From positions 12,342 to 76,341 of the forward strand of contig NZ_JARBUY010000002.1 in assembly GCF_028882255.1 (NCBI RefSeq): DNA of 64,000 nt. Reading direction: 5' to 3'. Position 1 is the first letter of the stretch, and each line of letters opens with the position of its first letter. The notes beneath the pieces were generated by a model. That model did not search any database. It saw nothing but the letters and a program-made list of their open reading frames with translations, and was not told where the DNA came from. Below, in pieces: positions 38,619-46,938 of the stretch. This DNA comes from Maribacter polysaccharolyticus. Its GTDB lineage: Bacteria; Bacteroidota; Bacteroidia; Flavobacteriales; Flavobacteriaceae. The translations under genes were made by a program, and so were the position numbers.

Positions 38619-39200
38619 ATGGATTTAACCCAAGGTACCCAAAAAGAAAAGAATGATAGGTCAAAGAAAATGATGCTGTGGTTCGGCATTGTTAGTTTGC
38701 TAATGGCCTTTGCGGGGTGGACAAGTGCTTATATCGTCAGTAGCAAAAGGGAAGATTGGTTGAGCGATATTGGAGTTCCGTCTTCTTTTTATATCAGTAG
38801 TGTGGTTATCGTCCTTAGTAGTCTAACCTATATTCTGGCAAAGAAGGCCATAAAAAAGGATGCGGTCAAATCATGTGCCAATTGGTTGCTCCTGACCCTG
38901 GGGCTCGGATTGGTTTTTATAATACTCCAATTCAATGGCTTTTCGCAAATGATCGCCCAAGGGTATTATTTTACCGGACCGACAAGTAGTGTGAAAATGT
39001 CGTATATATTCCTTATCGCGGCGGTACATGTCATTCACGTGGTTGCCGGGATTTTATCTTTGTTGGTGGTGTTGTACAATCAATATAAGGGTAAATATTC
39101 CTCAAAGGAATACTTAGGGTTGTCCCTAGGGGCTACCTTTTGGCACTTTTTGGACCTCCTTTGGGTGTATCTACTTGCATTTATGGTTTTGGTCGACTAA
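38619..39200 (+). CDS. Cytochrome c oxidase subunit III, short form
   Basis: A 193-residue member of the haem-copper oxidase subunit III family with five hydrophobic segments. Family features include KMMLWFGIVSLLMAFAGW near the N terminus and HVIHVVAGILSL, FWHFLDLLWVYLLAF near the C terminus. Subunit III stabilises the oxidase core and carries no metal. A second, longer subunit III follows immediately, so this operon encodes two different versions; which of them joins the aa3 oxidase of 14.9-17.8 kb cannot be told from sequence. Confidence 0.93.
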   Translation: MDLTQGTQKEKNDRSKKMMLWFGIVSLLMAFAGWTSAYIVSSKREDWLSDIGVPSSFYISSVVIVLSSLTYILAKKAIKKDAVKSCANWLLLTLGLGLVFIILQFNGFSQMIAQGYYFTGPTSSVKMSYIFLIAAVHVIHVVAGILSLLVVLYNQYKGKYSSKEYLGLSLGATFWHFLDLLWVYLLAFMVLVD

Positions 39201-39256
39201 AATTCCTTTTTTTTTTGATTTCTTGGTCGTAGACTTTTGTATCTTCCGAAAAAATG

Positions 39257-39264
39257 TATTTTTG
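39257..39264 (+). promoter_or_regulatory. -7 box before the long subunit III gene
   Basis: TATTTTTG, a perfect TAnnTTTG match, 34 bp before the ATG in a 98-bp spacer. This suggests the second subunit III can be transcribed separately from the first. Confidence 0.5.
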
Positions 39265-39298
39265 TGAAAATTCTAATTATACGATAACTGACTAATTT

Positions 39299-40276
39299 AT
39301 GGATTCTACGGTAACAACGGGAGTGGAAGAAGGCGTTTGGAGCGGTGGTGATAACCGCCCTTTAGGTGCAAGCTACGGGAAGATGATGATGTGGTTTTTT
39401 ATATTATCCGATGCATTGACATTTTCCGGATTTTTGGCTGCATACGGTTTTTCACGTTTTAAGTTCATTGAAACTTGGCCCATTGCGGATGAAGTATTTA
39501 CACATGTACCCTTCTTTCATGGTAATTATCCCATGTATTATGTGGCTTTTATGACCTTTGTGTTGATCATGTCTTCCGTTACCATGGTGTTGGCTGTCGA
39601 TGCAGGGCATAAGATGAAGAAGAACAGTGTAATTTGGTACATGTTCTTGACCATTATCGGTGGTGCGATCTTCGTCGGATCCCAAGCTTGGGAGTGGGCG
39701 ACCTTCATTCGTGGGGATTATGGTGCCGTTGAAACCAAAGGAGGACGTATTTTACAATTCGTAAACGCAGATACCGGGGAAAGGGCTGCATTGGCCGATT
39801 TTGCCGTGACCCTTCCAGAGGAAAGAGCCATACACGAAAGAAAAAATGGGGTCTGGTTCTATAAAGAAGGATCTTTGCCAACCTATTCGGTAAACGAGGT
39901 CTTGGAAGGTTTTAAAGCAAATTCCAATATCGTCATACGTACCGAAACCATCAATGAAGCGGGGGAAAAAGAAGTACTGTCAAGGCAGGAATCTTTGGCA
40001 AAACTCCAAAATGCCACCCAGGTAGTTGAAGGGGCCAATCTGATCCATAATGAATATGGGAGCAGGTTGTTCGCCGATTTCTTTTTCTTTATTACCGGTT
40101 TTCACGGTTTCCACGTTTTTTCAGGGGTGATGTTCAACCTGATCATTTTCTTTAATGTGGCTTTGGGTACCTATGAAAAAAGAGGCCATTATGAAATGGT
40201 CGAGAAAGTTGGACTCTATTGGCACTTTGTGGATTTGGTTTGGGTATTCGTATTTACCTTCTTTTATTTGGTATAA
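39299..40276 (+). CDS. Cytochrome c oxidase subunit III, long form with inserted soluble loop
   Basis: A 325-residue subunit III homologue. Both ends match the family (KMMMWFFILSDALTFSGFLAAYGFSRF at the start; FHVFSGVMFNLIIFF and YWHFVDLVWVFVFTFFYLV at the end). In the middle, between helices ending EWATFI and beginning near LFADFFFFITGFHGF, there is a hydrophilic insertion of about 110 residues (residues ~140-255) with no obvious motif. The insertion is the main difference from the short form just upstream. Confidence 0.92.
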   Translation: MDSTVTTGVEEGVWSGGDNRPLGASYGKMMMWFFILSDALTFSGFLAAYGFSRFKFIETWPIADEVFTHVPFFHGNYPMYYVAFMTFVLIMSSVTMVLAVDAGHKMKKNSVIWYMFLTIIGGAIFVGSQAWEWATFIRGDYGAVETKGGRILQFVNADTGERAALADFAVTLPEERAIHERKNGVWFYKEGSLPTYSVNEVLEGFKANSNIVIRTETINEAGEKEVLSRQESLAKLQNATQVVEGANLIHNEYGSRLFADFFFFITGFHGFHVFSGVMFNLIIFFNVALGTYEKRGHYEMVEKVGLYWHFVDLVWVFVFTFFYLV

Positions 40277-40333
40277 CCCGATCCTTACTGGTTTTTAGCA
40301 TTTGATAACAAAAAAATAATCGACAGTTTTAGC

Positions 40334-40717
40334 ATGGCACACGCACATAAGTTGGAAATATTCCGGGGACTATTGAAATTCAAGTCGAATACCCAAAAAA
40401 TATGGGGGGTACTTGTATTCTTGACTTTGGTAACGGCAGTAGAAGTGGCTTTGGGGATTATAAAACCCCATGCGCTCACGGGCAATACGATTTTGGGAAT
40501 GAAGATCTTGAATTGGATATTCATTATTTTGACACTGGTGAAGGCTTATTATATCGCGTGGGACTTTATGCATTTAAGGGACGAAAAAAGTTCACTTCGT
40601 AGGGCCGTGGTTTGGACCGCCATATTCTTGATCGCGTATTTGACCTTTATACTTTTGGTGGAAGGGAATTACATCTACAATGTATTTAAGGATGGATTTT
40701 TGACCTGGAACTTCTGA
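40334..40717 (+). CDS. Cytochrome c oxidase subunit IV (prokaryotic type)
   Basis: A 127-residue protein with three hydrophobic helices and the pattern of the bacterial subunit IV family: WGVLVFLTLVTAVEVALG, WIFIILTLVKAYYIAWDFMHL and AYLTFILLVEGNYIY. It is a small accessory subunit of the oxidase. It lies 57 bp after the long subunit III gene and ends at a clear terminator. Confidence 0.88.
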   Translation: MAHAHKLEIFRGLLKFKSNTQKIWGVLVFLTLVTAVEVALGIIKPHALTGNTILGMKILNWIFIILTLVKAYYIAWDFMHLRDEKSSLRRAVVWTAIFLIAYLTFILLVEGNYIYNVFKDGFLTWNF

Positions 40718-40736
40718 TAAGATATTATTAACAAAT

Positions 40737-40767
40737 TAAAAGACGGTTTAAGGACCGTCTTTTTTTA
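40737..40767 (+). terminator. Terminator after subunit IV
   Basis: AGACGGT (40741-40747) pairs with ACCGTCT (40754-40760), extended by flanking A/T pairs, and is followed by a T run. A TATTTTTG -7-like box overlaps its end (40766-40773). Confidence 0.85.
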
Positions 40768-40836
40768 TTTTTGTATTTGCCGGAAAACTCTCGGCATCTT
40801 TTGGTAATTTGTCGAATATTGGTGATCGGATCCCGA

Positions 40837-41472
40837 ATGAAAAAGACCTTCGTTTTAGTAGTATTGTTTATCCTGCCTATTGTAGCCTACCTTTTTTTTG
40901 CTTCCGGCATCAATAATTTCGGCAAGCTTCCGGTCCTTACCAAGGACATTCCCGATATTTCCGAGGTTGATGCCAATTGCGTCCTTCAGGATAAAATTAC
41001 CATACTTGGATTTTTAGGTCGGGATTTGGAAAACAAAAAAGGGGTTGCCTTCAATTTGAATCAGAAAATCTACAAAAGGTTCTATGAATTCAACGACTTC
41101 CAATTTGTAATGGTAGTGCCTAAAGGTTCCGAAAAAAAGGTAGAAGCCCTAAAATCCGAATTGGGAAAATTGGCCGATGTCGTGAAATGGAATTTCGCCT
41201 ATGGAGAAGAAGCGGAGATACAACGTCTTTTCAAGGGACTGGAAACCGATTTGTACTTAGATGGGGATTTGGCTACGCCATACGTTTTTATCATCGATAA
41301 GGATAGGAACCTTCGCGGAAGGACCGACGACGAGGAAGAAGGTACGAAATTTGGTTTTAACGCCACATCCGTGGCCGATTTGAACAACAAGATGGAAGAT
41401 GACGTAAAAATAATATTGGCGGAATATCGGTTGGCGTTGAAAAAGAACAATGCCGAACGTAAAAACCAATGA
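40837..41472 (+). CDS. Membrane-anchored Sco/thioredoxin-like protein without CxxxC
   Basis: A 211-residue protein with an N-terminal signal anchor (KKTFVLVVLFILPIVAYLFF). ATG 40837 was chosen; the frame open from TTG 40771 overlaps the terminator. The soluble part reads like a Sco-type thioredoxin fold: KITILGFLGRDLENKKG where Sco has its FxxTxCxxxCP strand-loop, FQFVMVVPKGSEKK, and TPYVFIIDKDRNLRGRTDDE, the strand ending in a Sco-like F-I-I-D-K. The copper-binding CxxxC is absent and only one Cys occurs earlier (DANCVL). It precedes a true sco gene, so a chaperone role in oxidase assembly is a reasonable inference. Confidence 0.7.
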   Translation: MKKTFVLVVLFILPIVAYLFFASGINNFGKLPVLTKDIPDISEVDANCVLQDKITILGFLGRDLENKKGVAFNLNQKIYKRFYEFNDFQFVMVVPKGSEKKVEALKSELGKLADVVKWNFAYGEEAEIQRLFKGLETDLYLDGDLATPYVFIIDKDRNLRGRTDDEEEGTKFGFNATSVADLNNKMEDDVKIILAEYRLALKKNNAERKNQ

Positions 41473-41582
41473 TTTTAAATACGACAACTTGAAAGTTTAT
41501 AGAGTGGATCGGGTTTCGATTTCAAAATAACGTCTCTTAGGGTTGCTTTCGTTGGCAAAATAGATCGGAAAAGTAAAAGTAT

Positions 41583-42308
41583 ATGAAAAACAAATACACC
41601 TATGTTTGGGTATCCTTGGTAATATTGGTCTTTGGTATCATCTTTGTTCCTAGGATCGTTGAACGTTTGGGTTCAGGAACGGTGGTTGAAAATGACCGCA
41701 TCAACCTGAAGGATAATAATGCGGAGTTGGCCTATATTTATTTGGATGGGAAAAAACGTCGGGTGCCATCATTTGAATTTATAGACCAAGACAGTTTGGT
41801 GATTACCGATAAGGATTATTTGGGTAAGGTTTATGTGGTCGAATTCTTTTTTACCTCCTGCCCTTCCATTTGTCCGATAATGACCACCAATCTGGTCGAT
41901 ATACAGGAAGAGTTCAAAACTTCAAATAACTTTGGGGTAGCTTCCTTTACGATTACCCCAGAGTATGATACACCTATGGTACTGAAGGAATATGCTGAAA
42001 AACATGGGGTGACCAATCTTGATTGGCATTTTTTAACGGGGCCTCAAGAGGCTATTTATGAGTTGGCCAATTCAGGGTTCAATATATTCGTTTCGGAGAT
42101 GCCCAATGCCCCCGGTGGATTTGAGCATGCCGGACTCTTTGCGCTCATAGACAAGAAAGGGTATATAAGGTCCAGGGTCGATGAATTCGGAAATCCCATT
42201 ATTTATTATCGCGGTACCATAACCGAGGAACAAGGCGAGAATGGGGAAGGGGAGAAAGAACAGGTTTCCATCTTAAAGGAAGATATTCAAAAACTATTAA
42301 ACGAGTAA
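41583..42308 (+). CDS. SCO1/SenC-family copper chaperone
   Basis: Sco proteins deliver copper to, or reduce, the CuA site of oxidase subunit II. The 241-residue protein has an N-terminal membrane anchor (YTYVWVSLVILVFGIIFVP), the copper motif FFFTSCPSICPIM (CxxxCP), DLDWHFLTGP and the distal ligand region GGFEHAGLFALIDKKG with the expected His. It is 7 bp before the DUF420 gene, so they are co-transcribed. The substrate is presumably CoxB of the aa3 oxidase. Confidence 0.94.
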   Translation: MKNKYTYVWVSLVILVFGIIFVPRIVERLGSGTVVENDRINLKDNNAELAYIYLDGKKRRVPSFEFIDQDSLVITDKDYLGKVYVVEFFFTSCPSICPIMTTNLVDIQEEFKTSNNFGVASFTITPEYDTPMVLKEYAEKHGVTNLDWHFLTGPQEAIYELANSGFNIFVSEMPNAPGGFEHAGLFALIDKKGYIRSRVDEFGNPIIYYRGTITEEQGENGEGEKEQVSILKEDIQKLLNE

Positions 42309-42315
42309 AAATAAC

Positions 42316-42852
42316 ATGGGTACAGTCGATATTCGGGAAAAAAAGTTCAACAGGTTAATAACTTTGGTATCCATTGCCATTCCCATCGTGGTGGCCGTCC
42401 TGTTCGGGGTAAAGCTCCCCAATGTGGAGCCCTTGCATATGTTGCCTCCCATTTATGCCTCGATCAATGGCCTTACGGCGGTAGTGTTGGTTCTTGCCGT
42501 AGTGGCCATAAAAAACGGAAAAAGGGAACTCCATCAAAAATTGATGGTTTTTTGTATCATTCTTTCGCTATTGTTCCTGGTCATGTACGTTGCCTATCAT
42601 ATGACCTCCGATTCCACACCTTTCGGGGGTGAGGGAATAATTAGATATGTATACTATTTTATATTGATTACCCATATTGTCCTGTCGATTGCGATAATAC
42701 CCTTGGTGCTCAAAACCTATGCAAGGGCGTATCTGAAAAAGTATGATGCCCATAGGCGGTTGGCCAAAATAACATTTCCCATTTGGTTGTACGTGGCCAT
42801 AACGGGGGTAGTGGTCTATTTGATGATTTCACCCTATTATGTATTCCAATGA
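42316..42852 (+). CDS. DUF420 membrane protein
   Basis: A 178-residue protein with five hydrophobic helices and the DUF420 pattern: VEPLHMLPPIYASINGLTAV, KRELHQKLMVFCIILS and YVAYH, with repeated membrane-embedded His. DUF420 genes typically neighbour oxidase and Sco genes, as here; the conserved His residues suggest haem or copper handling, but no biochemical role is established. Its TGA stop overlaps the ATG of the next small gene. Confidence 0.87.
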   Translation: MGTVDIREKKFNRLITLVSIAIPIVVAVLFGVKLPNVEPLHMLPPIYASINGLTAVVLVLAVVAIKNGKRELHQKLMVFCIILSLLFLVMYVAYHMTSDSTPFGGEGIIRYVYYFILITHIVLSIAIIPLVLKTYARAYLKKYDAHRRLAKITFPIWLYVAITGVVVYLMISPYYVFQ

Positions 42853-43064
42853 AAATTCAATTTACCCTTGTCATTCTAATTGTTTTCATGTTGCTGCCCC
42901 AGGACATGGGGGCACAATGCGCTATGTGTAGGGCGGTCTTGGAAAGTGAGGGCAGTACCGCTGCGGCCGAAGGCATAAATAATGGCATTGTTTATCTTAT
43001 GGCAATACCCTATATATTGGTGGCCGGCGTGTTCTACTTCATTTACAGGAAGATGAAAGCGTGA
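42849..43064 (+). CDS. Small CxxC membrane protein, uncharacterised
   Basis: A 71-residue protein whose ATG (42849) overlaps the DUF420 stop codon as ATGA. It has a signal peptide (IQFTLVILIVFMLLPQDMGA), then AQCAMCRAVLESEGS with a CxxC pair just after the predicted cleavage site, and a C-terminal membrane helix (GIVYLMAIPYILVAGVFYFIY). The position at the end of the oxidase assembly block and the periplasmic CxxC suggest a redox or copper-related role. I do not recognise a named family. Confidence 0.78.
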   Translation: MKIQFTLVILIVFMLLPQDMGAQCAMCRAVLESEGSTAAAEGINNGIVYLMAIPYILVAGVFYFIYRKMKA

Positions 43065-43100
43065 TTTTTATTTTTTCGGGCATTTATTTCCAAAAGTCAC

Positions 43101-43137
43101 TGTAACAAAAGTTTGGTTTTGTAGTCTTATGATAGTA
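43101..43137 (+). promoter_or_regulatory. ECF-sigma-like promoter of efflux module 1
   Basis: TGTAACA (43101-43107), a 15-bp gap, then AGTCTTATGATAGTA (43123-43137). The same two blocks with the same gap occur before the second efflux operon at 46939-46975. TGTAAC as -35 and GTCYTA as -10 at about 16 bp resembles ECF sigma promoters, not TAnnTTTG. Position is 45 bp before the first permease ATG. Confidence 0.65.
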
Positions 43138-43156
43138 CCCTACTTCAATAGGGTAC
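43135..43156 (+). promoter_or_regulatory. Perfect inverted repeat at the predicted start of efflux module 1 mRNA
   Basis: GTACCCTA (43135-43142) and TAGGGTAC (43149-43156) are exact reverse complements with a 6-bp spacer. It begins where transcription from the upstream promoter should start, so it could be a 5' stem-loop or an operator. It is not repeated before module 2. Confidence 0.6.
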
Positions 43157-43181
43157 GCATCAATCAAAATCAATCTATGGT

Positions 43182-44429
43182 ATGTTCGACATTGAAAGGT
43201 GGCAGGAGATATTCGATACTATCCGTAAGAATAAATTACGGACCTTTTTAACGGGGCTGTCCGTTGCTTCCGGAATTTTTATCCTGGTTATTTTATTGGG
43301 TTTTGGGCAGGGCATGCAAAATGGTATTGCCAAAGAGTTCGAGAATGATGCCTCCAATCGTATTGCGGTTTGGACCCAAGTGACCACCAAAGCGTATAAA
43401 GGCCTTAATCCCGGTCGTTCCATTCAAATGCGCAATGGGAACTTAAACCATATCGAAACACGGTTTTCAGACCAATTGGAAGACCGGTCGGGGATGTTCA
43501 GGGTGCGTAATGCCTTGGTGAATTATAAAAAAGAATCAGTTGGGTACAGTGTACAGGGGATTCATGGGGGGTATCAGTTTATCGAGAACCAATTCATCTC
43601 CCAAGGTCGCTATATTAATTACGAAGATCATAGGAATGTTTCCAAAGTAGCCGTAATAAGTAATACCATTAAAAAGGAAATATTCAAGGATGGTACAGAT
43701 CCCTTGGGGGAGTATCTGGATATTTCCGGATTGAAATTCAAGATTGTTGGGGTGTATGGCGATATGGCTGGGGAACGGGAAGAGGAACGTATTTTTATCC
43801 CCATGTCAACGGCCCAAAGGGTTTTTAATGGGGCCGACCGCGTAAATAACCTGTACTTTACACTTAAGCCTGTTGAAAATTTTGAGCAGGCAGTCGCCGA
43901 ATCCATGAAGTTTTCCAAGGATATGAAAAGTTATCTGCAAGAGGCGCATACCGTATCCCCCGATGATGAAAGTGCGATCAACGTATTCAATACCTTGGAA
44001 GAAGTGAAGCGGTTTTTCAATTTGATTACCGGCATTAAAATGTTCTTTTGGTTTGTGGGTATCTGCACCATTATCGCCGGGGTCGTTGGGGTGAGTAACA
44101 TTATGTTGATCGTAGTGAAGGAGCGAACCCGGGAAATAGGGGTTCGAAAGGCTCTTGGGGCAAAGCCATGGTCTATCGTGGGCATGATCCTCCATGAGGC
44201 CATTTTCGTTACCGCGATTTCGGGTTTTGCCGGATTGATTGTGAGTATGGGGCTTTTGGAAATTTTCGGACCCTATATCGAGGTGGATTATATTTTGAAT
44301 CCCACCGTGAATTTCAATGTTGCTTTGACCACGGTTTTTGTGTTGATTTTCGCCGGTGCGGTGGCGGGGTTTTTCCCGGCGTGGCGTGCGGCAAATATTC
44401 AAGTCATCGATGCCTTGAGGGACGAATAG
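43182..44429 (+). CDS. MacB/FtsX-type ABC transporter permease (module 1, first)
   Basis: A 415-residue permease: one N-terminal helix (LRTFLTGLSVASGIFILVILLGFG), a large periplasmic MacB_PCD domain (about 50-260) and three C-terminal helices of the FtsX domain, containing the coupling segment NIMLIVVKERTREIGVRKALGAK. This layout belongs to tripartite MacAB-type export, where the permease acts mechanically to push substrate through adaptor and TolC. No ATPase is encoded in this operon. The second permease starts 15 bp downstream, consistent with a heterodimer. Confidence 0.93.
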   Translation: MFDIERWQEIFDTIRKNKLRTFLTGLSVASGIFILVILLGFGQGMQNGIAKEFENDASNRIAVWTQVTTKAYKGLNPGRSIQMRNGNLNHIETRFSDQLEDRSGMFRVRNALVNYKKESVGYSVQGIHGGYQFIENQFISQGRYINYEDHRNVSKVAVISNTIKKEIFKDGTDPLGEYLDISGLKFKIVGVYGDMAGEREEERIFIPMSTAQRVFNGADRVNNLYFTLKPVENFEQAVAESMKFSKDMKSYLQEAHTVSPDDESAINVFNTLEEVKRFFNLITGIKMFFWFVGICTIIAGVVGVSNIMLIVVKERTREIGVRKALGAKPWSIVGMILHEAIFVTAISGFAGLIVSMGLLEIFGPYIEVDYILNPTVNFNVALTTVFVLIFAGAVAGFFPAWRAANIQVIDALRDE

Positions 44430-44444
44430 GTAAAAAAAGGAAAA

Positions 44445-45704
44445 ATGTTCAATAAAGATCGTTGGAAAGAGATTTTGGAGGTACTTACCGGCAATTGGTT
44501 TAGGACACTCCTAACGGCATTTGGGGTATTTTGGGGTATTTTGATATTGATCGTCCTTTTGGCCGCAGGGAAAGGGTTTCAAAATGGGGTAATGGCCGAT
44601 TTCGGTGATATTGCCACCAATACCATGTTCATGTGGTCAAGGAATACGACCAAGGAATATATGGGGTTGCCCAAAGGACGGCGCTATAATTTTAAACTGG
44701 ATGATGTCCGGGCCATTCGGGACAAGGTGCCCAATCTGCGATTTGTTTCTCCAAGAAACCAATTGGGCGGTTTCAATGGGGCGAACAATGTGACCAGGGG
44801 GATCAATACAGGGGCATTCAATGTTTATGGTGACTATCCGGAAATCATCAATCAAGACCCGATGACCATTACCTCGGGGCGTTTTATCAATCATTCCGAT
44901 ATCAACGAAAAAAGAAAGGTTGCCGTTATTGGGGTCGGGGTCAAGACCGGTTTATATGGGAAGGACGAAGAGCCTATAGGCACCTATATAAAGATCCAAG
45001 GGGTCAATTTTATGGTTATCGGCACGTATAAAAAAAGAACTGGCAATGGTGACGGGGAAGAGGCCCAAAAAGAGATTTTCGTTCCCTTCACTACCTTTTC
45101 ACAGGCTTTCAATCGGGCCGATAATGTGGGTTGGATGGCCATTACCGCCCAAGATGGAAGTTCCATTACCTCATTAAAGGAAAAAATCGTATCGATCGTA
45201 AAACAAAATCGAAAAATACACCCCGATGATAAGAGGGCTGTGGGTTATTTTGATCTGTATGAACAGTTTAAAAGGGTAGAGGGCCTTTTTGCCGCGTTAA
45301 GGTTCATTGCCTATTTCGTAGGAATATTGGTTTTGATTTCAGGGATCATAGGGGTCAGCAACATTATGTTGATCGTTGTTAAGGAACGTACCAAGGAGAT
45401 CGGCATTCGTAGGGCCTTGGGGGAAGATCCCAGGTCAATAAAGTTACAGATTGTGATGGAATCCCTTTTTCTGACCATTATTTCAGGTATGGCCGGAATT
45501 TCCTTCGGGGCATTCGTTATCTATGGAATCAATGCCCTATTGGATGCCAACGGTCCCGTAGATATGTTTTTAAGCCCTAGTGTCAGTGTCGAAGTGGTGG
45601 TGGCCGCCTTGGGGATCCTTGTGGTTTCAGGACTGCTTGCCGGGTTCATTCCGGCCCAAAGTGCCATAAAAGTCAAGCCCATAGATGCTTTGAGAACAGA
45701 ATAG
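44445..45704 (+). CDS. MacB/FtsX-type ABC transporter permease (module 1, second)
   Basis: A 419-residue homologue of the preceding gene with the same one-plus-three helix plan and MacB_PCD domain (residues ~50-260). The N terminus reads WFRTLLTAFGVFWGILILIV, and the coupling helix is NIMLIVVKERTKEIGIRRALGED. The Trp-Gly-Ile motif in the first helix is shared with the second permease of module 2 (VIGVLWGIFIYIA), so the two operons each carry one permease of each subtype. Confidence 0.93.
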   Translation: MFNKDRWKEILEVLTGNWFRTLLTAFGVFWGILILIVLLAAGKGFQNGVMADFGDIATNTMFMWSRNTTKEYMGLPKGRRYNFKLDDVRAIRDKVPNLRFVSPRNQLGGFNGANNVTRGINTGAFNVYGDYPEIINQDPMTITSGRFINHSDINEKRKVAVIGVGVKTGLYGKDEEPIGTYIKIQGVNFMVIGTYKKRTGNGDGEEAQKEIFVPFTTFSQAFNRADNVGWMAITAQDGSSITSLKEKIVSIVKQNRKIHPDDKRAVGYFDLYEQFKRVEGLFAALRFIAYFVGILVLISGIIGVSNIMLIVVKERTKEIGIRRALGEDPRSIKLQIVMESLFLTIISGMAGISFGAFVIYGINALLDANGPVDMFLSPSVSVEVVVAALGILVVSGLLAGFIPAQSAIKVKPIDALRTE

Positions 45705-45732
45705 ATCAATCAATCATAAAACAGGATAAAGA

Positions 45733-46845
45733 ATGAAAAAGTCAGTAACCCTAATTATTTTGTTGATACTCGTAGTGACCTTCGGAGGGGCTATGTATTA
45801 TTTGTATCAAAAAAATGCGGAAGACCCCGTGGTTTATGAAACCGAAGTGCCCAGTAAAAAGAACATCATCAAGAAAACGGTGGCTACGGGAAGCATCCTA
45901 CCCTTAGAGGAAGTACTTATAAAGCCGAACATCTCCGGGGTAATCGAGGAGGTTTTCGTAGAGGGAGGGGATTATGTGAAATCGGGTGACCTGTTGGCAC
46001 GGATCAAAGTGGTACCCAACCTCAATGCGTTGAACGATGCCAGGAACAGTATCGATGAGGCACGAATCGGTCTTGAGGATCAAAAACGGAATTTGGATCG
46101 GCAAAAGAGCCTTTTTGAAAAAGGGGTGATTTCCAAAGTGGATCTGGAGCGGGCCCAGGTAAGTTTCGATCAGGCCCAACAGTCCTACAGAGCGGCCAAT
46201 AAACGGTACGACATCATAAAGACGGGAACCACAAGTGGCTACGGCAATGCCGCAAATACCATGATAAGGGCTACGGTCAGTGGCATGGTCTTGGACGTAC
46301 CCGTGGAAGTGGGCAACCAGGTCATTGAAAGCAATAATTTCAATGAGGGTACCACCATTGCGGCTATTGCAGACGTTGAGAAGATGATATTTGAAGGTAA
46401 GGTCGATGAGTCCGAAGTGGGTAAAATAGTAGAAAACCTACCCTTGGAGATCACTGTTGGGGCGATCGAGAACAAAGTTTTCGATGCTGTCCTCGATTAT
46501 ATAGCCCCTAAGGGGGAAGAAGAGAATGGGGCCATCCAATTTGAGATAAAAGGCACTTTGAAAAAGCAGGATTCGATATTCATAAGGGCCGGACTTAGTG
46601 CCAACGCATCCATCATCCTAGGTAGGGCCGATAGTGTTCTGGCTCTTAAGGAGGCCCTGGTACAGTTTGATCCGGATACAAAAAAACCTTTTGTGGAAAT
46701 CGAAACCGGGAATCAGGAATTTGAACGAAAGGATATCGCGTTGGGAATCAGTGACGGTATTTTCGTTGAGGTAAAATCGGGCATATCGGAAGGGGATAAG
46801 ATCAAGGTCTGGAATAAGATCGGTTCCGACGGTATTTCAGATTGA
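45733..46845 (+). CDS. Periplasmic adaptor (HlyD/MacA family), module 1
   Basis: A 370-residue membrane fusion protein with an N-terminal anchor (TLIILLILVVTFGGAMYYLY). The lipoyl-like half motif is KPNISGVIEEVFVEGGDYVKSGDLL, followed by a coiled-coil hairpin (~95-160) and beta-barrel region (EGKVDESEVGKIVENLPLEI, IFIRAGLSANASIIL). It should connect the permeases to TolC. It is the last gene of module 1, 28 bp after the second permease; no terminator is evident in the following 168 bp. Confidence 0.93.
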   Translation: MKKSVTLIILLILVVTFGGAMYYLYQKNAEDPVVYETEVPSKKNIIKKTVATGSILPLEEVLIKPNISGVIEEVFVEGGDYVKSGDLLARIKVVPNLNALNDARNSIDEARIGLEDQKRNLDRQKSLFEKGVISKVDLERAQVSFDQAQQSYRAANKRYDIIKTGTTSGYGNAANTMIRATVSGMVLDVPVEVGNQVIESNNFNEGTTIAAIADVEKMIFEGKVDESEVGKIVENLPLEITVGAIENKVFDAVLDYIAPKGEEENGAIQFEIKGTLKKQDSIFIRAGLSANASIILGRADSVLALKEALVQFDPDTKKPFVEIETGNQEFERKDIALGISDGIFVEVKSGISEGDKIKVWNKIGSDGISD

Positions 46846-46938
46846 TCCAAATACCCATAATCACTATTAAGACTTAAAATTCATTAGGTCCCGGAAGCGG
46901 TATATCAAAATTTTTAACATAATATTTGGAGTTAATGT

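Noticed and set aside
40771-40836. Upstream extension of the Sco-like gene from TTG 40771
   Set aside because: It overlaps the terminator of the preceding gene and places 22 polar residues before a clean signal anchor.
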